Of a DNA stretch of 64,000 nucleotides, positions 55,626 to 64,000 are shown piece after piece. Source of the stretch: Catonia carolina. Its lineage: Eukaryota; Arthropoda; Insecta; Hemiptera; Achilidae. The stretch lies in the NCBI GenBank assembly GCA_035578175.1, contig JAQMRL010000011.1, positions 3,235,501 to 3,299,500 of the forward strand, given 5' to 3'. Numbering within the stretch: position 1 is the first letter of the stretch; each line of letters begins with the position of its first letter. The notes under the pieces are model-generated. The model was not told where the DNA came from, made no database searches, and was given only the letters and a program-made list of their open reading frames with translations. The translations under genes were made by a program, and so were the position numbers.

Positions 55626-57698
55626 TAATGTTAGTATGAGATATTAAAACAAATATTTAAGAACGAATTAAAATTATTTTTTTTAGCATCACAATATTTA
55701 TCTTCTTGTTTTATTTCATTTATTAATTAATTAGTTTACTACATCATTTCAATTGTTACACAGGTGAATTTTTAACGATAAAGTTTTCTCTGTTAGTATC
55801 ACTGTAGTTGTTTTTTAACAATATTTAATTACGGAAAAAATTACAGCTTTTTTATTAGTAATGCATTTTATAACATCCGTTTGGTATTAAACTAGATTAA
55901 AAACTGTTCGCTTGTAATAATTTGTGTAAATAATGTATTATGTTTGTACTTAAAAGTTTATTTTTAATATACCTGAATACCTCTTTAAAACTTGTATAGA
56001 AATAAGTAATCAATTACTTAACAATATATTTAACATGTTATATTTAAAAATATTATGCATTTATAATATAAAGTGCAGTACTTAATTTAATAGCTTTTAA
56101 ATTAAAATTTCGTTCTCGTATCTTTAAACTGTATTTATATTATTCACGTTCAGTATGTTTATTTATTATTTATTTTATTTATTTAATATTTTTATTACTC
56201 ATCATATTCGATGTTGATAACAGCTAAATGTTCAATAATAATTTGAATATTATTAATGTGTGTATGTGTTGAAATGTAGATTTTTATAAAAGTACAATCC
56301 GTGCGGTTAAACGGTGTCTCTCGCCCGGCCGAGCCTAGCTGCTACTAGGCTAACTAAAAACATTGTCCGCGTTGGTGAACATACACTCACTACGTAAATC
56401 GAAATTGAAAGTAACATTGCATGAAAGATAGATATAGGCTAGATGTAAAACTACCATTTAAAATTTAAGTTTTTAAAATTGTTCAGCTAAATGGATAATT
56501 TACAAGTCTATTAATTAATGTAATGTGTACGATGTTTGTAGATAATGACCCCGCTACCCCCATTGCTACCCTCTACATCGCTGTGTTCTCAAGGTCAGAG
56601 CTACCATTAAAAATCAAGAACTGTATGTAAAATTACGTTATTTGTTTCTATTTACGGTGAGTAATGCGTTGGTAGGAAAACTTTTATAATTTCCGATTTG
56701 ATATCAAAACATTTTTCCACCAAAAATGTGTTTTTAAATAATATTATTCCGCCACGGATAGGCGAGCAAGCCTGTTCCGGTCCATATAGTACCTTTGAAT
56801 CTCCTTTTACCCACATTTCATTCCTCTCAGGTATGTACCTTATTGCTTCGAGGAGGATTCTTCTGGTTGAACATGATGCATCTTTTTTTATACACTAATT
56901 TTTATTGCTAAGATTCTTAGCTCGAATATTTTCATTTCAAAGCCTCTGTAATCTGGAACAATCTTTGTTAGTCTTTATGAAACTTATTTCTACTTCCTGT
57001 AGTATACTTTGCTCTTGAACCTGTAGTCCAGTTTACACTTCCATAAGGCTCTGTTGGAACTGCCAGTGACTTTGTGGTAACATTAGAGGAAGATGATGGT
57101 TGGTGTCTACTAAAAGAAAAATCTATTAATGTTCCCGTAACATTTTATCTCCCTGAAAAATGTGTGATTATAATATGTATTTCAGGTGTTGTAACTTCCT
57201 GACATGTCCTATCCTCCGGGAGTCTCCTGGACACACTCATAAAAAATACTTCCTGGAAACAGGAGGACGAATGCGAGTGTCCGGCGCCTTAAACGGAATC
57301 CTTTCGGTTAAGATAACTATTGGTACCACAATTAAGGTGTAACACAATGTATCCTCGAAAAGCAGACTCGAAAAAATCGTAATTCATGTCGGAAATGTCT
57401 TGACCAAAAAGAATCTGTAATAACGGATATAATAACTTAAGTTAGCTGCACGGAATGTTGTAAGGTTGAGTGGAAAGAAAAAATTGAGTTAAGAATCCGA
57501 ATTCTACAAAAAAACTTCAATTATGAATATGACAAATTGTATTATAAATACTTATACAAATACTAATAAAAATAATAATAATGTATTATAAATACTAATA
57601 TTAATGCTCTTGATCAAATATTTTTTGGGAACTCCTTCAATGAATATTTATAATTTTGAATTAATTTGTATCAAAATTTGTAAATCTGCAGATAGTGT
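55626..57698. other. AT-rich region, no gene recognised
   Basis: A 7 bp-arm hairpin (AGCCTAG/CTAGGCT) lies at 56332-56351 in a small GC-rich patch. Minus frames around 56740-57340 look partly protein-like, but I recognise no domain. Confidence 0.35.
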
Positions 57699-58092
57699 GT
57701 TGTTGTTTAGGTCATCAGCCAAAAGGCTGGTTTACACCTCTAGAGGCTTTATTAAGTAAAACGAGGAGTGACGTGGTGTACCATTGCTTTTTTAACTGAA
57801 TGGAAAAGTATTTTTATCAGCATGCCAGGATTACTAAAAACATCTACTTTCTATCGTTCAAATGACACCTTCACTTCATTCACCACAGGGTCTGGCTGTA
57901 TAATGAAATTCATTACTTTCAGGGGAGGTAACTCTGAATGGTGTATTTTACACCTTTACCTATTCTGTTCATACAAATGCTTTAGTCAAATAATTGGCTG
58001 ACCATGTGATAAGAAACAGAACTATTTTTGTAGTCCTGGAACTAGAAGATCGAGTGCAAATAATTCAACACTCCACCTGCCTGTTATGGGCG
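57699..58092 (-). mobile_element. SINE-B, complete copy, 394 bp, with 12 bp TSD
   Basis: Ends correspond exactly to 18644-19039. Direct repeats TGCAG(A/G)TAGTGT at 57687-57698 and 58093-58104. The minus strand ends in GATGACCTAAACAACAAC, showing a short AAC-type tail. Confidence 0.85.
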
Positions 58093-58228
58093 TGCAGGTA
58101 GTGTATAAGAAAGATTTTTCGTGGGTACCTACCAGGTACTTAACGAGATGGCCACCAAATCTTTTTAATGTTAATACCAAAATAATTATTATCAATATCT
58201 AACAGGATTTACTTTTATATCTGTACAA

Positions 58229-59190
58229 ACCTGGTGACAAACATTTACACTGCTTTCTCTTGCCAATGCAAATAACGAACAATATAACCTAACATTAGTA
58301 ATAAAACATTAGAAATAAAAAAAACTAACCTCGAAAAACATTACCTTATTTTAATCATGAGTAAATGATGCAAAATAAAAATCAACCTCTGATTGGCTTA
58401 AAAATACGGAAAATCAACCTCTGTTTGGCTTAAAAATACGGAAAATCACTTCTCGCTAAACTAGGCTCTGTAGAGAAAAATGTTTAAAATAAAATTTTTA
58501 GATCTTTCAATTTCCTATAAAATTGATTATACACTTTTGTCGTAAAATGCATATTAAGGCTGAAATCTTAAAAAAATCGATTTTTTTATATAGATTTTCA
58601 TTAAAAAAAAACCAGCAAATCACTAATTACTTCTAAACTAAACGTTATAAAAAATTGTTTGGAATAAATGTTGTAGGATTTTAAATTCTCTACTACTTTT
58701 ATGATATACATGTTTACGCTTAAATGCATATTAAAGCCACAATCTAAAAAAAACAATTTCTTTTACGAGATAACAGCGTTTCTGAGAATTTCAGCTGTTA
58801 TGGCGCATACCCTATCTTTTAGGGCTTAAAAAATTAAGTAAATGAGGTGATTTGAAAAAAAATTGTAGAAGCTGTTTTTGAGAAACTTGAAAAAAGTGAA
58901 AAATGAAACGAATAAACAACTACTGTACTTCTGTTTGACCGATTTTAATGAAACTGTTCGTGTCGGGTCCGGTAGTAGTATCTAACGTAAGTTTCACGTT
59001 TCAACTTCGTACGATATTCCGTTCTTGAGATATTTTGTTCACACGCACAGACACAGACCAATCGCTGAAACATTTTTTTGGTTTCAGGTGGTCTGAAAAC
59101 GTGTAGATCCGGTAAAAACTCGATTTCGAAATATCGACATGAAAACTATACTTTCCTTCATATATATCCATATAGGCAAGAGGAAGTAAA
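58229..59190 (-). repeat. HEL repeat, copy 8, full-length
   Basis: Minus-strand copy. The 5' end (ACTTCCTCTTGCCTATATGG) is at 59190 and the 3' end near 58229. It keeps both AT-rich units and a short GT tract (59041-59060). A 32 bp tandem duplication lies at 58381-58444. Confidence 0.85.
58381..58444. repeat. 32 bp tandem duplication inside HEL copy 8
   Basis: Two units starting ATCAACCTCTG, differing at one base (GATTGG versus GTTTGG). Confidence 0.9.
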
Positions 59191-59264
59191 AAGTAAATAG
59201 TAAACTCTGATTATCGCTATTCAAACTAAGTATATAAATCAACTAGCTTAAGTACCCGTTCTTC

Positions 59265-59400
59265 AAACGGTTTCCTTGGTGCCGTGGACGGTCGTTTGGG
59301 GTACCGATTCGATCCCTGTCAGGTTCGATATTCTTTAACTATTCATTCTTATCTACCTCCTTTCAACGTCAGCATTATTATTTATGAAAAAAATAGTTGA
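59265..59400 (+). mobile_element. SINE-A, strongly degraded
   Basis: GGTGCCGTGGACGGTCGTTT in A-box position, CGATTCGATCCCTGTCAGGT in B-box position, tail GTTGAACGTAAAATAAAA. Confidence 0.55.
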
Positions 59401-59781
59401 ACGTAAAATAAAAGCGAGATTTTGGTGTTTTTAAATTAAGATATGCAGCGCTTTATTATTTTCGTAATAAGTGAAAGGTAAATCAAAATAGAAACACCAC
59501 GATGGTGACCACTATCAAGTTGACTGATTCATTTTTGACAATATGACCGAGAAAAGGTGTATAGGGTACACCCTAGGAATGGGTAGGTAGGTAACTGACT
59601 GATGAATACGGTTTTTACTGGCACGTAGGCCTATGTTTATTGTTCTTGTCTATTTTCTATATTAATACGTATTATTCTTCTAAAAATATGGGTTTATTTT
59701 TTTTAATTGGTAATTATCTCCGTTATTAAGCATGAAAATGAAATAATCAAACTTATTCGTCTTTAAACGTTTCGTAATTTC

Positions 59782-60340
59782 GATTCTTCTTCTTCTTCAC
59801 GTGCCATCTCCATGACGGAGGTCGGCTATCATAATGGCGATACGAATTTTGTTGACCGCTGCTTTAAAAAGTTCGTTTGAGGAACACCTGAACCACCTTC
59901 TCAAATTACACAGCCAGGATATCCTTCTCCTGCCCACCGATCTTTTTCCTAATATTTTGCCTTGAATGATGAGATGCAATATTTGATACTTTGGTCCCCT
60001 CATAACATGACCAAGGTACCTTAATTTTCGTGCCTTAACTTCCACCATGAGTTCCAGCTGCTTTCCCATTCTACTGAGGACCTCTTCATTCGTGACATGC
60101 TCAGTATATGAGATCCTCAACATTCTACGGTAGGTCCACAGCTCAAAAGCCTGTAGTTTCTTCTCACTGAATCTATTGAGAGTCCAAGCTTCCACACCGT
60201 ACAACAGGACAGGGAACACGAAACATTTAAGGAGACGCATTCGTAATTCGAGATTTATATCTCGTGATGTTAGTACCTTCTTCATTCTGATAAAAGTAGC
60301 GCGTGCTTTCTCAATTCTAATTTTTATTTCTAATTTCGAT
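59782..60340 (-). pseudogene. LINE C-terminal fragment, long open frame, GAA tail
   Basis: Minus strand: RIEKARATFIRMKKVLTSRD, INLELRMRLLKCFVFPVLLY GVEAWTL, KKLQAFELWTYRRMLRISYT, VLSRMGKQLELM, RKLRYLGHVMRGPKYQILHL IIQGKI, GRRRISWLCNLRRW, then AVNKIRIAIMIADLRHGDGT and stop. This is the complete post-RT tail of a LINE protein, 162 codons without a stop. A short GAA-triplet tail follows at 59782-59798. 5'-truncated, so it cannot make an active protein alone, but it is well preserved and probably young. Confidence 0.85.
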
Positions 60341-60344
60341 TACA

Positions 60345-61645
60345 TAACATTTTTTGATACATTGACTTTTAACGAAGATATTCGTAGTTGTTTTTTGTTA
60401 CCCCTCCCTCTGTTCACCCCTATCCCTTTGTGATATTAAAAAAAATTATAGCCTATTTTCATTTCGATTATGTCCAGAACAATACAGAAATTAATTGAAT
60501 TTGGTTGAGCGGTTCTTGCGTGATGCCGTAACAGACAAGCAGATAAAAATTCAGCTGAACTTATTTTCGGTGTTTACGTGGCACATCTGGCGTAGAAACA
60601 AAATTTGGGGCATTTTGAAAAATTGTGCAGAGAAAATCACAATTTTATTTATACAGATAAATGTCTACTATTTTATAAATTGTATTTTACCAGTATTTTC
60701 CAGGATGGTATGAAAAGATCATAAGATTGTGAAAGTCATCAGACAATAATGTGGTTATGATGAAGTAATTATAGCTACCTTTTAATTCTGATACAGTAAC
60801 CTTTTCTCGCCTGTTACAGTAAAATAGGTTCTTGAAAGGTCATTATAATTTCCTTGACCTATTACTATTGAAGAACACAAAAAAATGTTTTGCCAATTAA
60901 AAATTATTTTGCGTCGGATCGTATCTATTACTATTATCTAAAAGTTATTACGGATATAGTAGTCTAATATTTTTATCCTGTCTAAAGAACAATAGGGATA
61001 TCTTTTATTATAAATTATAACTATTGTTGTATTATTAAGTCTTTAGTTTTAAGTTAATTAATCGTGAAATTGAAAACAAAAGTTTATAATGTTTTGTTAA
61101 AGAATACGGTTCATCATATTAGATTAAATCTGTTTCTTTTTAATTTACGCGTTATTAAAGTATAGAAATTTCACGGTTAATTTAGGATTCCGTTTATCTG
61201 GACTGTTCTTTAGAATTTTTTATTAGACTAATGATTTTGTCATTATTTTGACGAATTTTATTAGGTATTGTAATAACTTTGAGCTGGCACATTGGTAAGT
61301 TGTTTAGGCATAAAATTCCGCTGTGTGGAGGAAAATCTGTTTTATGTGTGTCTCCGATAAACCGAACCGATAAAATTTAGTGTTGAAAGGGTCAGTATGT
61401 AAATCTGTCTGAGATTGGAAGACTTGATTTCCCTCTTCACCTATTGGGAACTACACACTCAAAATCACAAGTCGTAACACCCTGTGGTTTACATGTTTTA
61501 AAACCCTGAATTCTACGTAATACCTATTTTTTCCAGGTTTTCTTAAAAAAGATAAATTGAGTTAATTTATTCGGGGATATCCAAAATTATCTTACCAAAT
61601 TTAAGAAAATAGTTTAAATATTCTGAACAATTTAATTGTTTATTT
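60345..61645. other. AT-rich region, no gene recognised
   Basis: No coding motif or repeat end recognised. Confidence 0.4.
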
Positions 61646-61649
61646 TTTT

Positions 61650-61795
61650 TTAAGTCGCATTAATTACAGCTTGGTTATTAGCGACTACGGTGCGATTTTC
61701 ACACATTATGTTTTCCCAGGCCTTGGCCGGGAATCGAACATGGGACTTGCGCGTTGTAGGCTAGCGCGCTACCACTACGCTAAGGAGATGGCCTG
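61650..61795 (-). mobile_element. tRNA-derived SINE
   Basis: Minus strand: GGCCATCTCCTTAGCGTAGT, A box TAGCGTAGTGGTAGCGCGC, B box GTTCGATTCCCGGC. Body: GCCTGGGAAAACATAATGTG, TCGCTAATAACCAAGCTGTA, then a poly(A)-type tail. The tail word (TCGCTAATAACC) is shared with the SINE at 50545. Confidence 0.8.
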
Positions 61796-61807
61796 ATTAT
61801 CTTTTTT

Positions 61808-61886
61808 TACTTTCTCTTGCCAATATGACATATTGGAAGGAAAGTATTATTTTCATGTCGATTTTTCGAAATCGAAAAATAGAAAA
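61808..61886 (+). repeat. HEL repeat, copy 9, 5' fragment
   Basis: ACTTTCTCTTGCCAATATGA, terminal hairpin, CATGTCGATTTTTCGAAATC; truncated. Confidence 0.8.
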
Positions 61887-62267
61887 TATTATAACATAGT
61901 AATACTCGTTTTAATTAACTTGGAATTCGAAATTTAATTAATATTTAGGGTTCTGAGATTATAAATATCATTTACTGCACGTTCTAAATCAGTTAAAGAT
62001 TTTTCATTGATTTTAAGTATTATCTACATAAATAGTTATTTATTTAAATTTAGTCAAAGAAAATATTTAATAACTTAATAAATTTAAATTGGGTTAATTT
62101 TTTTAGAAATGAAAATTTTGACAAGTAAAATATGTAATATATTTATTTGAAATACATTTGCCAAGTACTTTACTCAGGAAATTATTAATCAGCTGTTATA
62201 CTTTTATAAAATAAATGGATAATGTAGTTGACTGCTACAAAGAGTAGTTTTGACTTGTGGAAATTTC
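61887..62267. other. AT-rich spacer
   Basis: Nothing recognised. Confidence 0.4.
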
Positions 62268-62345
62268 TAGACCCTAGCCGGGGATCGAACCCAGAACCTT
62301 CGCGTTGTAGGCTATCGCGCTAACCACTACGCTACGGAGGCGGCC
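62268..62345 (-). mobile_element. tRNA-derived SINE head
   Basis: Minus strand: GGCCGCCTCCGTAGCGTAGT, A box TAGCGTAGTGGTTAGCGCG, B box GGGTTCGATCCCCGG. It is the cleanest tRNA-like head in the window, but there is no matched acceptor stem or typical gene context. Confidence 0.75.
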
Positions 62346-64000
62346 ATATTAAAATATTATAAGTGATGTCGTTTGGTATTATTATAATTTCTTACATTAA
62401 ATTCAATTAGTAATATATCTACCACTAATAGCGTGTAAAGCCTATGTTACTTTTAATGTTCTTGTCCACAAAGAAAAGTTACTTAACACAGTTTTAATCT
62501 AATTTACTCGTATTTCTACGACACTGTAAAAGAGTTAATAAAAATTATACTCCATAAATATTTTAAGGAAAATTTAATCTTATAAATTTTTACGGTAAAC
62601 ATTGTCATCATAATACGGTCGGTGTCCTCAATTTTCACCGAGGAATCTCTTTTATCATACTCCCTAAGGGTTTTCTGTAATACAAACTATCTCTTTACAG
62701 CCCGTCGCCTAGCTTAAATTTAGTTTCTTTTTTAATTATTTTTGTAATGAATTTTTGTTTAGCTTTTTCAGTGTTAATATAAAAATTGAATTTTTGTATT
62801 TTTTGTGTTGGGTTATTATAAAAAAACATCACTTTAACAATTTATATTAATTGTCTTTAATTATTTGAAGTGAGAGAGATTTTATTTATTTTTATAAATA
62901 AATTAAAAATATGTTGCAAGATAGCTTTATAAAATATTTTTTTATTAACTCCGAAGTCATCCAAATGGTCTCGTTCGACATACGGTTATTCAAAATTTTC
63001 CAAATTTTAGACGTCCTCCGTCATTTTTAGTGTAGTGATTTCTTTCAGTAACATCTGCTGCCATATCATCCATCATCATCATCATCATCATCATCATCTC
63101 TTCTTAATTCTCCATTCTAGGTGCTACAATTGTCATTTTTATCAAGATCATCTCCATCGTAGTGTGACTATTTCATCCTGAAGGAAATGCTGCTGGATGT
63201 GATCCCTTATTCCACGTCTAACTAATATATTTACCTACACTAATATATCCATCCAGTGATTCTACTGCATTATATAGTTTTAGATTGAAAATTAAAGACA
63301 AAAAAATAAATGGACGTAAATATTTTATTAAGACAAAGAACCGAAGTTTTTTTTAAATAATATTATACGTATTAAAACGTTATTTTACGATTGTGGTCTT
63401 AACCAATCCAGTCAGGAAGCTAGTTGAGTGTCCCCGATAATAAACAACAAAAGACAAAGAACGTTACTACGTTTCTAGAACTGACAAAGTTTCTCTAACA
63501 AGTAGCTAAAGTTGGTGAGAACCCACACAATCCCTTCATAATCGACTAATTCTGTCACGATTTAGCTTGATGCTGACAGCTAAGTATTATGTAAGTATGA
63601 AATAAAGTAGAGCACTTCTAAAAATTACAAGAATCCTCTTTTCGCATTGTATTTAAATATAATTTTTACTCGTTTGCCTTTAATGTTTAGTCAGTAATAT
63701 AACCGACGGGGAATTTGATGGTTCGAATTCGATGTTCACGATTTTAAAATTTTTATATATGTTTCCGAATGCAGTGAATACTAAACTTCATTTTCATAGA
63801 AGATTAAGCAGTTTAGCTTAACTTGTAAAAAACATTAAATTTCAATTTTTTATTTTTAAAAATAGGTAATTACCGGATTTCATGAAAATAAGCCAAATAA
63901 GTAATCCTTATGCAAAAAGGCAGAGAGACATAATGATGGAAAGTAAAGTGAACTGGAAATTAAAATGACATAATGATTGAAATCATCAGAAGTAAGTACC
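62346..64000. other. AT-rich region, no gene recognised
   Basis: Contains an ATC-triplet microsatellite (63072-63098) and otherwise no recognisable gene or repeat. Confidence 0.4.
63072..63098. repeat. ATC/GAT triplet microsatellite
   Basis: About nine ATC triplets. It could be the leftover 3' tail of an RTE-type LINE, but the sequence next to it has no LINE motif. Confidence 0.85.

Noticed and set aside
56332..56351. Short GC-rich hairpin as a terminator or MITE centre
   Set aside because: Only 7 bp arms and no matching terminal repeats found around it.
62268..62345. Candidate tRNA gene
   Set aside because: A and B boxes are good, but the acceptor stem does not pair convincingly and the same head occurs in several decayed SINE copies.

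Overview
This 64 kb window looks like non-genic DNA from an insect. It is strongly AT-rich and has no operons or bacterial signals. It is filled with eukaryotic transposable elements: RTE-like and Jockey-like LINEs, tRNA-derived SINEs, a mariner element, pogo-like TIR elements and others. The mix and spacing suggest a large, repeat-rich insect genome, perhaps a hemipteran; that placement is inference only. I found no convincing host protein-coding gene, tRNA gene or rRNA gene. Every coding signal I could recognise comes from a mobile element, and most are broken.

Layout. 1-7.4 kb: a minus-strand copy of a ~0.9 kb repeat (here called HEL), a SINE-B copy, a LINE C-terminal remnant and a decayed DDE transposase. 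7.4-10.4 kb: a HEL copy split by a complete 1,909 bp TIR transposon with CACTG ends, ~104-112 bp inverted repeats and a broken transposase, the whole flanked by ~75 bp direct repeats. 11-20 kb: SINE-C and SINE-A copies, a pogo-like TIR element with a second element nested inside, a LINE fragment, and SINE-B inserted in SINE-C. 21.6-24.8 kb: a full-length 3.2 kb RTE-like LINE with a 13 bp target-site duplication, followed by a second LINE fragment. 26-36 kb: SINEs, a 736 bp pogo-like MITE, a LINE split by a SINE, a HEL copy and an R1-like LINE tail. 37.8-42.3 kb: a LINE tail, an intact mariner with an uninterrupted 355-codon transposase, and a LINE remnant. 42.5-64 kb: more SINE-B, SINE-C and HEL copies, four Jockey-like fragments, LINE tails with trinucleotide ends, and long AT-rich stretches.

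How the parts relate. Nesting gives a relative age order. HEL is older than the CACTG transposon and the Jockey copy inside it. SINE-C is older than SINE-B. One LINE is older than the SINE-A copy that splits it. The mariner (intact ORF) and the RTE-like LINE (four visible lesions) look youngest. The most interesting object is the CACTG element at 8047-9955. Its broken protein carries motifs (GERFHQDI, YTKHCCFLCEWDSRA) that I recall from abundant arthropod proteins annotated only as uncharacterised. Here that protein lies inside an element with clear transposon ends.

Local names used here (HEL, SINE-A, SINE-B, SINE-C, family D) are my own. Family assignments rest on motif recognition, not on a database search.
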